Shown: positions 54,730-63,978, numbered from the stretch's first letter. The stretch: DNA of 64,000 nt from Brevibacillus formosus (GCF_003013405.1 NZ_PXZL01000025.1:30797-94796); one strand, 5' to 3'. Program-made: numbers and translations. The notes: generated by a model from the letters alone, not told the origin.

Positions 54730-56340
54730 TTACCAAGCAGCAATACTGCTGTCTGCGCGCATATCCGTTCCACCACTCAGCACACCATTTTCATCACGCC
54801 AAATGATTTGACCACGTCCGAAGTAATTGCCGAGCTGCGCCCACTTGATCGTATGGCCTCTGCGCTCCAGAGCTTGTGCCAAATGCTCCGGGAAATGACG
54901 TTCCAGCTCCACCGTCTTGCCTTCCACCCACTGCCAGCGCGGCGCATCGAGCGAAGCTTGCGGATTGAGATGGAAGTCGATCGTGTTCATAACCACCTGC
55001 ACGTGTCCTTGCGGCTGCATGAAGCCGCCCATTACGCCGAATGGCCCCACTGCTTTTCCATCCTTCGTCAAGAAGCCTGGAATTATGGTGTGGAACGTTC
55101 TTTTGCCTGGCTCCAAGCAATTGTCATGAGCAGGGTCCAGCGAGAAGTTATGACCCCGGTTTTGCATGGCGATCCCTGTCCCCGGCACAACTACCCCAGA
55201 ACCAAAGCCCATGTAATTGCTTTGGATAAAGGAAACCATGTTGCCCTCACCGTCAGCAGTGGCCAAATAGACCGTGCCGCTCGTTTTCGGCTGACCCGGC
55301 TCAGGCGTCAAGGCTTCATGACCAATCAGTGCACGTCGAGTGGCAGCGTATTCCTCTGACAACAATGCTTCATTGGAAACGTTCATTTTGCTCTCTTCTG
55401 TGATGTACTTCAATCCATCCACAAAGGCCAGCTTCATCGCTTCGATTTGCTTGTGATACGTTTCTATTGTGTCTTTTGCGTCAAAATCAAAGCCCTTCAG
55501 AATATTCAGGGCCATCAGACCGATCATTCCTTGCCCATTCGGCGGGATCTCCCACACATCATAGCCACGGTAGTTGACTCCAATCGGCTTCACCCATTCC
55601 GGCTCATAAGCAGCCAGGTCTTCTTTGCGCAAATAGCCGCCGCACTCACGGGAGAACGCGTCGATCTTGTCTGCCAGCTCTCCGCGATAGAAGCTCTCTG
55701 CATTTGTTTCTGCGATTTGACGCAGCGTCTCCGCATGACCTGGCGATTTCCAGATGTCGCCCGCTTTTGGCACTTTGCCATCTGGTGTAAAGGTAGAGAA
55801 CCAATGCGCGAACTCTTCCCCTTTGCATTGCTGGGAAAACTTTTTATGCGCGGCATGCCAATAATGCGCCAATGTCGGCGATACCGGATACCCCTCCTCC
55901 GCATAATCAATCGCTGGCTGCAAAACCTCTGTCAGCGGAAGGCGTCCGAAACGTTTGGACAAGGCGGCCCAGGCAGCAGGCGCACCAGGCACCGTAACAG
56001 GGGTCCAGCCGTAGGTCGGCATTTCTTCCAGACCTTTTGCTTTTAATGCCTCGATGGAGATTCCTTGTGGAGCAGGTCCGCTTGCATTCAGTCCATGCAG
56101 CTCGTCTTTGATCCACACGAGGGCAAATGCGTCTCCCCCAATGCCGTTCGAGGTCGGTTCTACTACAGTCAGACACGCAGCCGCTGCAATCGCTGCATCC
56201 ACCGCATTTCCGCCCTTTTTCAAAATATCGAGACCTGCTTGTGCCGCCAGTGGCTGTGAGGTCGCCACCATACCGTTCTTGGCAAAAGTCGTCACACGCT
56301 TCGATGCATATGGGTATTCCATTGCGTCGTAATTAACCAT
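54730..56340 (-). CDS. Gamma-glutamyltransferase family protein (YwrD-like)
   Basis: 536 residues, Ntn-hydrolase that cleaves itself and transfers or hydrolyses gamma-glutamyl groups. GGNAVDAAIAAAACLTVVEP at the N-terminus, GGYLRKEDLA, then the nucleophile Thr in KTSGTVYLATAD and the small-subunit MQNRGHNFSLDP. No signal peptide, so apparently cytoplasmic, unlike secreted Ggt; it matches B. subtilis YwrD. ATG 56340 follows AGGAGG. With the chromate and Lrp genes next to it, the ywrA-D set is conserved. Confidence 0.88.
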   Translation of the reverse strand: MVNYDAMEYPYASKRVTTFAKNGMVATSQPLAAQAGLDILKKGGNAVDAAIAAAACLTVVEPTSNGIGGDAFALVWIKDELHGLNASGPAPQGISIEALKAKGLEEMPTYGWTPVTVPGAPAAWAALSKRFGRLPLTEVLQPAIDYAEEGYPVSPTLAHYWHAAHKKFSQQCKGEEFAHWFSTFTPDGKVPKAGDIWKSPGHAETLRQIAETNAESFYRGELADKIDAFSRECGGYLRKEDLAAYEPEWVKPIGVNYRGYDVWEIPPNGQGMIGLMALNILKGFDFDAKDTIETYHKQIEAMKLAFVDGLKYITEESKMNVSNEALLSEEYAATRRALIGHEALTPEPGQPKTSGTVYLATADGEGNMVSFIQSNYMGFGSGVVVPGTGIAMQNRGHNFSLDPAHDNCLEPGKRTFHTIIPGFLTKDGKAVGPFGVMGGFMQPQGHVQVVMNTIDFHLNPQASLDAPRWQWVEGKTVELERHFPEHLAQALERRGHTIKWAQLGNYFGRGQIIWRDENGVLSGGTDMRADSSIAAW

Positions 56341-56429
56341 GGTTTTGCCTCCTAAATCGTTCGTTTAGCCGATAAGAAAGACCTATGAGGAGCCTTTTTC
56401 TTTTCCTTTTGGTTTGAGTCAACATAGTG

Positions 56430-56570
56430 GAGGAGAAGAAAAAGTACAGTTCTCTTCCGACTCTGACACGCCAGCATGGGGGATTCACTGTCCGTCTCCA
56501 CTTAAGAAAATCTCTACCGAGGCCATTCCAAGGAGGAGCGACCGCGTTTAAGCGGAAAGTTTTCATGCGT
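56430..56570. repeat. Possible diverged intergenic repeat (family 2, copy A)
   Basis: In the 424-base gap between ggt and the chromate transporter. The block GGGGGATTCACTGTCCG near 56480 and GACCGCGTTTAAGCGG near 56540 resemble GGGATTGACTGCACG and GGACGCTTAAAGGCG in the window's last 150 bases. Similarity is weak and judged by eye. Confidence 0.3.
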
Positions 56571-56604
56571 TCCGGAATTTGTATGATAAATTCCTATACG
56601 TTTA

Positions 56605-56687
56605 AAAAGGGGACCGTCGAGCCAAAGCCACCCTACGGGCGGACGTTTCTCAAGGAAGAAGTGTTCGACAAACGTGGTCCCCTTTTT
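56605..56687. repeat. Long inverted repeat with 12-base perfect arms
   Basis: AAAAAGGGGACC and GGTCCCCTTTTT are separated by 59 bases; inside, ACGTTT and AAACGT can form another arm. A terminator of the chromate operon on the minus strand, or a short mobile element, are both possible. No gene lies in this gap. Confidence 0.6.
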
Positions 56688-56764
56688 GAAGTTCCGACTG
56701 GGTAGGCGTTGTCAAGGTCTACGAGCCCTGTGCTTTTTCTTGCCACCAGCGTATGTAAACTTTC

Positions 56765-57295
56765 CTAGCCGATGAAAACAAACCCGTAAGCCATCGCTCC
56801 CAAGATGACAAAAGCGGGATGGACCTTCCATGTTTCGAGCAGAAGGTAGGATGCCACTGTCAAAATTCCTGTTTGCATCCAGCCAATGCCTTCGACTGCT
56901 CCCATCAGGAATTGATACGTCATCGTTCCGAGCAAGACAGTAACGACTGGCCGTACCGACTGGGTCATCGCTTTTACCTGTGGAGCACTGCGGAATAAGT
57001 TGATAAAACCCATCAGCAAGACCATCGCGATCGCTGTCGGAGCAACTGTTGCAAATAATGCGACTACTGCCCCTGGTACACCCGCTACCTGATAGCCAAT
57101 GTATCCAGCGAGTTTGGTCGCGATTGGGCTGGGCAACGCATTTCCCACAGCCAGCATTTCTCCGAACTCCTGTACAGTCATCCACTGGTAATGGTCAACC
57201 ACTTCATTTTGGATCAAGGGGATGCTCGGTGGTCCTCCCCCGTACCCCAAAATGTTCGAGATGAAAAAGGCCCAAAATAGTTGCAGGTAGATCAT
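56765..57295 (-). CDS. Short chromate-transporter-like protein, C-terminal partner
   Basis: 176 residues, one CHR domain with about five helices and the motifs NILGYGGGPPSIPLI and AVGNALPSPIATKLAGYIGY. Short CHR proteins work as heteromeric pairs; the partner is the gene upstream, whose stop overlaps this ATG as ATGA. Homologous to one of the B. subtilis ywrA/ywrB proteins. Export of chromate is known for such pairs; the native substrate may differ. Confidence 0.88.
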   Translation of the reverse strand: MIYLQLFWAFFISNILGYGGGPPSIPLIQNEVVDHYQWMTVQEFGEMLAVGNALPSPIATKLAGYIGYQVAGVPGAVVALFATVAPTAIAMVLLMGFINLFRSAPQVKAMTQSVRPVVTVLLGTMTYQFLMGAVEGIGWMQTGILTVASYLLLETWKVHPAFVILGAMAYGFVFIG

Positions 57296-57873
57296 GCGAC
57301 TCCCTCCTTGCCGTCCTTGCCCTTGCGCTTGCGGACAGACCAAGTAGAGTAGGCAAATGAAACGGCCAGCGCAATCCCTACTACAATGCCCGGATGCCAA
57401 TCAAGGAAGAGCAACGCTACGAGTGAGAGTACGAGGGAAAGGCTCACACCTGTTTTACTGGACGCCCCCTTCCAGCCCTTTGAAAGGAATTCCCATGTAA
57501 GGACGCCTGTCATGACTGCGATTACCGGACCGATTGCCTGGATCATGCCGTATACACCCGGCGCATCCTTCCATTGATATATGACTTGCAGCAAACCGAT
57601 CATCACAAGGACGATTGGCATCACTACTGCGATGTTTGCCACCAATGCACCCTTCCAGCCTTTTACCCGATAGCCGATAAATGCGGCCAGCTTGGTCGCA
57701 ATGGGCCCTGGTAGAGCGTTGCCGAGCGCCAGATTGTCGGAAAAGTCCTCATCTGTCACCCATTTGTACTTTTTCACACATTCGGTGTAAAAGAGAGGAA
57801 CCATCGTAGGTCCTCCCCCAAACCCGAAGATTCCGATGCGGAAAAAGGCGAGAAATAATTGCCAGTAAATCAT
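57292..57873 (-). CDS. Short chromate-transporter-like protein, N-terminal partner
   Basis: 193 residues, one CHR domain: RIGIFGFGGGPTMVPLF, ALGNALPGPIATKLAAFIGYRVKG, and a basic C-terminus RKRKGKDGK. Opposite membrane orientation to the partner is expected from family work. Lies 24 bases after the Lrp gene. Confidence 0.88.
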   Translation of the reverse strand: MIYWQLFLAFFRIGIFGFGGGPTMVPLFYTECVKKYKWVTDEDFSDNLALGNALPGPIATKLAAFIGYRVKGWKGALVANIAVVMPIVLVMIGLLQVIYQWKDAPGVYGMIQAIGPVIAVMTGVLTWEFLSKGWKGASSKTGVSLSLVLSLVALLFLDWHPGIVVGIALAVSFAYSTWSVRKRKGKDGKEGVA

Positions 57874-57897
57874 AGCTGTACCTCCATCCTTGCCTAA

Positions 57898-58374
57898 CTA
57901 GCGGATAAAGTTGTATTTGGACTTCAGTATTTTCAATTCGTTAATGACATTCGTTTTGGAGATGCCAGGAATCTTATACAGTTTTTTGATCAAAAATTGA
58001 GATAATTCTTCATTGCTTGTTACGAGCACCTGTGTGAAAAGCTGATATTCACCAGAAGTAAGTACGATGAGCCTGATCTCTACGGTATCCGTTAAAGCAG
58101 CAACCACATCATCCAGCTTTTCCGCATCCACAGCCACTTGAATCATCGCCTGTACGTGAAACCCTGCCTTGACTGGATTGACAATACCGACCAGACTCAG
58201 GGCACCTTCGTCCTGCAATTGCTGGACGCGCATGCGGATTGTCTTTTCCGTGACCCCGAGATCTTTTGCAATCTGAGTAAACGGCAAGCGCGCATTTACT
58301 TGCAAGGCTCGAATGATCCCATAGTCGATGTCATCTAATTCAGGATAAAGTGATCTTCGAAAAGTTTCCTCCAT
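57898..58374 (-). CDS. Lrp/AsnC-family regulator (YwrC-like)
   Basis: 158 residues. N-terminal helix-turn-helix (LDDIDYGIIRALQVNARLPFTQIAKDLGVTEKTI in family terms, residues 14-46) and a C-terminal RAM ligand domain (GIVNPVKAGFHVQAMIQV, SGEYQLFTQVLV). Precedes the chromate pair in one operon; in B. subtilis the equivalent gene regulates the chromate genes. Confidence 0.9.
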   Translation of the reverse strand: MEETFRRSLYPELDDIDYGIIRALQVNARLPFTQIAKDLGVTEKTIRMRVQQLQDEGALSLVGIVNPVKAGFHVQAMIQVAVDAEKLDDVVAALTDTVEIRLIVLTSGEYQLFTQVLVTSNEELSQFLIKKLYKIPGISKTNVINELKILKSKYNFIR

Positions 58375-58522
58375 ACAAACACACCTTTATTCGTCTTTTT
58401 TTAACAATACACAACCTTATCTCAGCTTAATTTTATAAAATTTGGTCGAATTCCACAAATATTGTTGTTACTATAATACGACTTTCGACATAGCGCAATA
58501 GTTTATCTGACAATTTCAAACG

Positions 58523-58555
58523 AAAAAAAGAACCTGCTCCGCTAGGAGAGGCTCT
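58523..58555 (-). terminator. Terminator of guanine deaminase gene
   Basis: Minus strand: GAGCCTCTCC and GGAGCAGGTTC arms with a TAGC loop, followed by seven T. It lies directly after the stop. Confidence 0.85.
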
Positions 58556-58558
58556 CTA

Positions 58559-59029
58559 TTAATATTCGATACGGTCCAGAGATTGAGACCATGCTTCAAA
58601 TGGACTCCGTCTGTTCGCAAGATCTATTCTCTGAAAAGGAATGCTGCGCTCTTCATGAGGGAGAACAATCTGTTCATAAATAAACTGATCGTCAAAACCG
58701 ACATGCGCCGCATCTTCTTTCGTGCAAGCGTAATAGACATTGCGCGGTCTGGCCCAATAGATGGCTCCCAGACACATCGGACACGGCTCACAGCTCGTAT
58801 ATAAGTCACAATCGTTTAACTGAAAGGTCCGGAGATGACGACATGCTTCTCGAATGGCTTGAATTTCGGCATGTGCCGTAGGATCATTGCTCGCCGTCAC
58901 TTCATTGCGTCCTCGCCCGATTACGTGCCCGTCCTTCACGACAATGGCTCCAAATGGTCCGCCTGTTTTATCACGTACATTTTCAAACGCTATCTGTACG
59001 GCTTGCCCCATCCACGTCTCTCGTTCCAT
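58559..59029 (-). CDS. guaD: Guanine deaminase
   Basis: 156 residues, CDA-fold zinc enzyme converting guanine to xanthine. Zinc and proton-shuttle residues: His53 and Glu55 (TAHAEIQ), Cys83 and Cys86 (EPCPMC); GGPFGAIVVKDG is near the start. The end (SPFEAW and a terminal Tyr) matches B. subtilis GuaD, whose C-terminal Tyr caps the active site. ATG 59029 follows GAGGGGG. Confidence 0.9.
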   Translation of the reverse strand: MERETWMGQAVQIAFENVRDKTGGPFGAIVVKDGHVIGRGRNEVTASNDPTAHAEIQAIREACRHLRTFQLNDCDLYTSCEPCPMCLGAIYWARPRNVYYACTKEDAAHVGFDDQFIYEQIVLPHEERSIPFQRIDLANRRSPFEAWSQSLDRIEY

Positions 59030-59100
59030 CCGCTTGCCCCCTCGCATCCTTCTCCTTTTATCCTATGTTCCTGCTCATCTGGACATGCTGGAAAAAGTCA

Positions 59101-60987
59101 CTAGCGGTTCATTGATTGCTTTAAATGGAACAAGTAACGGTTTCGAATAATCCAGAAATACACACCTTGAACAACAACGAAGCTGCATAACACAATCGCA
59201 GTCGGCTTAAACACAGACGCGACAAGAATCAGCTTCAACAAGCTTTGCAGTGAAACGAACGCCACCATGCTGTGAATAATGGCCACCACAATCGGCACGA
59301 AGAACAACAGGGCAACCTGAGTCGTAACGATCCGCGTCAACTCCGCATCCGTGAGACCAATCTTGGAAAGTGCTCCGTAATGCCTTTTGTCGTATTCCAG
59401 ATCCGTGTACAGACGGAAATAGAGAAAGCTTGCTGCGGCTACAAAGAACAACACGCCCACAAACAACCCGATAAAGAGTCCCATGTTCGCCATTTGTTTC
59501 ATGGAGTGGTAGTAGGGCGCACGAGCTGAAAACGAGTAATTATCTTCGACATGACTAATATCTTCCTGAAGCTTGAGACTAAGATCCTGCGTTTCCTTCC
59601 ATCTTGGCACCTCGTACACAAAGCGCTCTTCTTCCTTCATTTTCGGAAGCTGGTCATACACCTGATTCGGCACGACAACCAATCGCTCAAATTCAATCCC
59701 TCTGATCAATGGAGTCATATTCGTATCTGTTTTGACTGCGAGCTGTGCCTTCCCCACTTGCAGCGTTTTGCTCGCTACCGAATCACCAATCCAATTGAGC
59801 AGTACGAAGGCCTCTTTATTCGTCATTTCGAGTACAGTCGAATTGGAAGCTACCGCCAGCCGATTGTAGTCAGACAGCTTGACTACTCCGACCCTTTCCT
59901 CCTGAACCCGTTCGGGCAAAACTCGCATAGCCACTTGATATTTTTCGAAGGAAAAGCCACTTTGCTGCAAGCTCGTTTCGATTAACGACAGATGCTTCGC
60001 TCTCTCCGCATCCATTTCTTTGGACTGGTATTCAAACGCAAACGGGTGTGTTTTCATCACCGTGATCTGAATCGACCCAGCCAACGCTGCCAGCGTGCCA
60101 ATCGCACAAAAAGCAACGGTAGAGACGATGCTGACCAAAAAGAACATCCGGGCATTATCCTTCATCCGATAGGCCAGATCAGAGAGCGTCAGGAGATTCG
60201 TACGTTTCCAATAGAAAGATCGGCGCTTCTTTAGAAAATCGATGAAGATGACGCTCAGCTGAGTAAACAACAGGTACGTTCCTACAGTCGTCAGTGCAAT
60301 GACCGGAAGCATCAGCACGAGTACATTCACGCCGTCAGCAGTGAGGGCTAAGGCATAGCTCATTCCCAACAAAGCTACCGCGACCAGAGACAGCACTAAC
60401 GATGCCCTCGGCTCACGCTTAGGCCGACCGCTTCCTTGCAACAGATCCAACAGACTGCGGCTTCGTAGCACGAGGACGGTAAACAGCGAAATGGCTGCAT
60501 ACAAGATGAGAAACGCCACCACTGTCAAACCGATCGCTTTCCACGGGAAGTAAAACCCGAGTGCTTTTACATCAAGCAAAAATCCGGCGAATTGGAAAAA
60601 CAGCTTGGCGAGAACCAGCCCGAGCCCAATCCCAATGGCAATCGAGACAATGCCAATCAGCATGTTTTCCATAAAAATCAGCATGTTCCGCTGTAACGGT
60701 GTCATGCCCTGGATAAAAAGAATGCCGAACTCCTTCTCCCTCTTTTTCAGGAAAGCACCAACACAATAAAAGAGAAAGAAGAAGGAGAACAGAAAAATAA
60801 CGTACTCAGCTGCCATCATCCCAGTGGCTACGGATTCATGAATCTCCTGTCCGATAATTTCCGGATGAAAAATGAACATCGCATAGACGAAAAAAATGAG
60901 GACAGAAAAAACGCTACTCATGAAAAACGCAGCGTAAATCCGTTTATTTCGTACAACGTTATTACACGCGAATTGTCGAAAGGTCAT
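59101..60987 (-). CDS. BceB-like ABC transporter permease
   Basis: 628 residues, ten helices with a large outside domain (about residues 280-490) between helices seven and eight, the mark of Bce-type permeases. These remove or shield lipid-II-binding peptides (bacitracin class) and form the sensory complex with the BceS kinase. ATG 60987 follows GGGAGGG; it overlaps the bceA end by 26 bases. An upstream in-frame extension has no site. Confidence 0.92.
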   Translation of the reverse strand: MTFRQFACNNVVRNKRIYAAFFMSSVFSVLIFFVYAMFIFHPEIIGQEIHESVATGMMAAEYVIFLFSFFFLFYCVGAFLKKREKEFGILFIQGMTPLQRNMLIFMENMLIGIVSIAIGIGLGLVLAKLFFQFAGFLLDVKALGFYFPWKAIGLTVVAFLILYAAISLFTVLVLRSRSLLDLLQGSGRPKREPRASLVLSLVAVALLGMSYALALTADGVNVLVLMLPVIALTTVGTYLLFTQLSVIFIDFLKKRRSFYWKRTNLLTLSDLAYRMKDNARMFFLVSIVSTVAFCAIGTLAALAGSIQITVMKTHPFAFEYQSKEMDAERAKHLSLIETSLQQSGFSFEKYQVAMRVLPERVQEERVGVVKLSDYNRLAVASNSTVLEMTNKEAFVLLNWIGDSVASKTLQVGKAQLAVKTDTNMTPLIRGIEFERLVVVPNQVYDQLPKMKEEERFVYEVPRWKETQDLSLKLQEDISHVEDNYSFSARAPYYHSMKQMANMGLFIGLFVGVLFFVAAASFLYFRLYTDLEYDKRHYGALSKIGLTDAELTRIVTTQVALLFFVPIVVAIIHSMVAFVSLQSLLKLILVASVFKPTAIVLCSFVVVQGVYFWIIRNRYLFHLKQSMNR

Positions 60988-61732
60988 AGGTGTTCCCTCC
61001 CAAAAACGACAATGAGTCAATAATTTTCTGGAAGAATACCTGTCGACTCTCACCACGATACATCTCGTTATGGAGCTGCCCGTCTTTAATAAAAATCACC
61101 CGATGGCAATAGCTGGCCGCCAAAGCATCATGCGTCACCATCATCATGGTGGTATTGTCTCTCTTATTGATCGCTTCCAGTGTCTCCATCACATTGCGCG
61201 AAGACTTGGAATCAAGATTTCCTGTAGGCTCGTCAGCGAGCAAAAGCGACGGGGAATGAATGATCGCCCTGGCAATGGCCGTCCGCTGGCGTTGCCCCCC
61301 AGATACCTCAAAGGTCCGCTTTTCCAATATGTCCTGAATCCCTAGCTTCTCCGCAACACTTTGCAGCTTTTCTTCCATCACCGATACTTTCTCATTGTCC
61401 AGCGTCAGCGGCAACACGATATTTTCCCCGATCGTCAACGTGTCCAAGAGGTTGAAATCTTGAAACACAAAACCAAGCTCACGACGACGAAACAGAGCGA
61501 GTTTATCCTTTTTTAAATGATGCGGATTCGTACCGTTCAAAAGAACCGCACCAGAAGTTGGTGTATCAATAGTGGAGATCATGTTTAATAGCGTAGTCTT
61601 GCCGCTGCCTGAAGGGCCCATAATACCGACGAATTCGCCCTTGCGAATCGAAAAATCGATATCGGTCAGCGCGCGGTAGGTTACCTTGCCCCCGTATATT
61701 TTACTCAAGCTTTTTACAGCAAGCATTTCCAT
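60962..61732 (-). CDS. BceA-like ABC transporter ATP-binding protein
   Basis: 256 residues. Walker A GPSGSGKTTL (near 40), Q-loop FVFQDFNLLDTL, signature VSGGQRQR, Walker B LLLADEPTGNLD and VTHDALAA. Works with BceB. A MITE-like element lies 40 bases upstream, between it and bceS, and could supply or remove promoter signals. Confidence 0.94.
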   Translation of the reverse strand: MEMLAVKSLSKIYGGKVTYRALTDIDFSIRKGEFVGIMGPSGSGKTTLLNMISTIDTPTSGAVLLNGTNPHHLKKDKLALFRRRELGFVFQDFNLLDTLTIGENIVLPLTLDNEKVSVMEEKLQSVAEKLGIQDILEKRTFEVSGGQRQRTAIARAIIHSPSLLLADEPTGNLDSKSSRNVMETLEAINKRDNTTMMMVTHDALAASYCHRVIFIKDGQLHNEMYRGESRQVFFQKIIDSLSFLGGNTYDLSTIRV

Positions 61733-61772
61733 GCGCCATTCCCCTTTCTTGCACTTCCAAATTCAAGTGCAT

Positions 61773-61937
61773 GTTCAAAAAGTCGTCTTTTCAGCACCGA
61801 GAAAGAAGCGTGAACCTGCAAAAGGAGGAGCGGAGTGTAGAAACCTACATGAGCACCAGACTTTAAAGGTGAACGCCTCTTTCGATGTCGAATGAGCTTT
61901 CTTAATTACTTCGTGATCAAAAGACGACTTTTTGAAC
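61773..61937. mobile_element. MITE-like element, copy B (between bceS and bceA)
   Basis: 165 bp, opposite orientation to copy A (5217-5382). Ends are near-perfect inverted repeats: GTTCAAAAAGTCGTCTTTT left, and the right end reads the same on the other strand. No coding frame. It fills most of the gap where a BceR-controlled bceA promoter would be expected. Confidence 0.78.
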
Positions 61938-61981
61938 TACCTCTTCAACTATACGAAAGTGCGCATAGTGCAACTATCGAA

Positions 61982-62998
61982 TTAACTTTCAGCTACCTTA
62001 CTTTCTTGTAAGGTTGGTACGACGGCAGACAAGACGATACGTACGGTTGTCCCCTCGCCCACTTCTGATTCCATTTCCACCCCATGATGGAGCCGCCCGC
62101 AAATTTCTTTCACCAAGTACAAACCCATCCCGGTGGACTCAGGGTATTTGCGCCCGTTTTCTCCCGTAAAATACGGCTTGAACACGCGGTGAATATCTTC
62201 GGCAGGGATCCCGATTCCATAATCCTGCACTTCCAGTATGGCATGTCCTCCGCGTTCATAAGCACGAATGGTGACCTTGTTGCTTTTCCCTGCTGAATAA
62301 CGAACGGCATTCGTCAACAATTGGTTCAGGACAAAAGCAAGCCACTTATCGTCCGATTCCACTCTCCAATTTTCATCCACTTTTACCTCGGGATACACCT
62401 GGTTGCGAATAAACAGCCGCTTGTTTTCAGCCAGCACATTCTGCACCAAGGAACGCAGAGTTACGGGCTCAATCAGGAAGTCCTGTTCAAATCGGTCGAG
62501 GCGAGCTATGTACAAAACGGTTTCCAGTCCACGCTTGATCCGGTCCACTTCTTCACGGACGCTCTCAGCTGTTGGATCGTCTTCATTTTGCAGCAACAGA
62601 TGAATAACCGAAATCGGTGTCTTCATCTGATGAACCCACTGCTGAATAAATGTCGTATGGTCCCGTTGCTTGTTTTCATAGGCATGAAGCTGTTCTTTGT
62701 AAAGTCGGTACTGCTCCTGACTGATGTCATCCATCGCGCGGCACAACGGTGAATTCCCGTATGTCTGGGTCAGCTCCTCTAATGACTCTACCGGCTTGCT
62801 CAGTCGCTGATAGATTGTGCGGTGAGACAAATACCGGATGGCGAGAAAAGCCCCCGCGAAAAAAACAGATAAAAACATGACGTAGATCATCAATGATTCA
62901 TTCCAGTACCCATCCATCGCAAAAATCATAATCAATAAGATCAATTGGACGAGAAAAAACGCTGCGAATGGCCATTGATCTCGAAGGAACAGCTTCAT
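61982..62998 (-). CDS. BceS-like intramembrane-sensing histidine kinase
   Basis: 338 residues. Two N-terminal helices (residues 11-31 and 37-57) joined by almost no loop; the H-box WVHQMKTPIS; N-box LNQLLTNAVRYS; G-boxes YGIGIPAEDI and STGMGLYLVKEI. The missing sensor domain is typical of BceS kinases, which sense via BceB. ATG 62998 overlaps the bceR stop as ATGA. Confidence 0.93.
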   Translation of the reverse strand: MKLFLRDQWPFAAFFLVQLILLIMIFAMDGYWNESLMIYVMFLSVFFAGAFLAIRYLSHRTIYQRLSKPVESLEELTQTYGNSPLCRAMDDISQEQYRLYKEQLHAYENKQRDHTTFIQQWVHQMKTPISVIHLLLQNEDDPTAESVREEVDRIKRGLETVLYIARLDRFEQDFLIEPVTLRSLVQNVLAENKRLFIRNQVYPEVKVDENWRVESDDKWLAFVLNQLLTNAVRYSAGKSNKVTIRAYERGGHAILEVQDYGIGIPAEDIHRVFKPYFTGENGRKYPESTGMGLYLVKEICGRLHHGVEMESEVGEGTTVRIVLSAVVPTLQESKVAES

Positions 62999-63693
62999 TG
63001 TGCTTCCTCCCAAGTCGCACGCAAGCGATAACCAGAACCGCGAACAGTCTCGACAGCTCCCTCTAAGCCTAAGTCCTTCAGCTTGCCGCGCACGCGTGTG
63101 ATGTAGACATTCAGCGTGTTCTCATCAACAAACTGTTCATCCCACAGCTTTTCTAGCAAACGCTCACGGCTGACGACACGTGGATGTTGATTCATCAAGG
63201 CTTCGAGCAGTAACGCTTCTTTTTTGCTCAGTTCAATTTTGGTATCGTACATGGACAGCTCCATTCGCTCCAAAAACAGCTTGAGCCCCGCCACTTCAAC
63301 CGTACGCTCCCCTTCCTGCGGAGCATATTGTCCGTAAGCCCGGCGGAGCTGACTGCGGATTTTGGCCAATACCACATCGTAGTCAAACGGCTTTGTGATA
63401 TAGTCATCGGCCCCATTTTCCAAGGCCATCACCTGGTCCATTTTACTTTCTCGTGCAGAGATGAACAGGATCGGGCAGTTGGACTCCTGACGCATTTGCC
63501 GGCACCAATAAAATCCGTCAAATTTCGGTAGATTCACATCCAACAGAACCAGATCAGGGCGCGATTGGGTAAATACCTCCATGACTCTATCGAAATGTAC
63601 AACATTGACTGTTTGAAATCCGTATTTTTCCAGTTGCTCTTGCAGCAGCTGGTTGATTTTCGGGTCGTCTTCTACAATCATAATTGTGGACAT
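62995..63693 (-). CDS. BceR-like OmpR-family response regulator
   Basis: 232 residues. Receiver with VEDDPKI, phospho-acceptor Asp in VLLDVNLP (about residue 52) and YITKPFDY; winged helix with LSKKEALLLEALMNQHPRVVSRERLLEKLWD and YITRVRGKLKDLG. ATG 63693 is 8 bases after GAGGAG. First gene of bceR-S-(MITE)-A-B. Confidence 0.94.
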   Translation of the reverse strand: MSTIMIVEDDPKINQLLQEQLEKYGFQTVNVVHFDRVMEVFTQSRPDLVLLDVNLPKFDGFYWCRQMRQESNCPILFISARESKMDQVMALENGADDYITKPFDYDVVLAKIRSQLRRAYGQYAPQEGERTVEVAGLKLFLERMELSMYDTKIELSKKEALLLEALMNQHPRVVSRERLLEKLWDEQFVDENTLNVYITRVRGKLKDLGLEGAVETVRGSGYRLRATWEEAQ

Positions 63694-63891
63694 CACTCAT
63701 ACTCCTCTCGTCTTGAGTCTCCTCCATTTTATTCTTTACTATACCATTAGAAAACTAGACTACGCCAAGCCTTTAGCGTTTAGATGTCCACTAAAAAAAA
63801 CTTGGTGTACGTTGCTGTTGTGAAGGGGAGGAAACAGGAGAAAACGCTCAGCTTCTAGGTCCACCCGCTGTGGGATTGACTGCACGACTCC

Positions 63892-63978
63892 ATGCAAAAA
63901 GCGAAACCGCGTCCAAAGTGGTCCTTTCAGGATGTGTTTCAGAGGTGGACGCTTAAAGGCGTGTTTCGCTTTTTGCAT
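63892..63978. repeat. Inverted-repeat element at the window end (family 2, copy B)
   Basis: ATGCAAAAAGCGAAAC and GTTTCGCTTTTTGCAT are perfect 16-base inverted repeats 55 bases apart; the interior contains GCGTCC and GGACGC arms too. No gene is apparent between 63697 and 64000. The long complementarity suggests a hairpin RNA or a small mobile element. Confidence 0.6.

Noticed and set aside
56712..57185. 157-codon minus-strand frame in the chromate-transporter region
   Set aside because: Out-of-frame shadow of the CHR-domain gene, which has the conserved motifs.
63760..63978. 72-codon minus-strand frame at the window end
   Set aside because: Most of it lies in the inverted-repeat element; no ribosome site or family match was seen.
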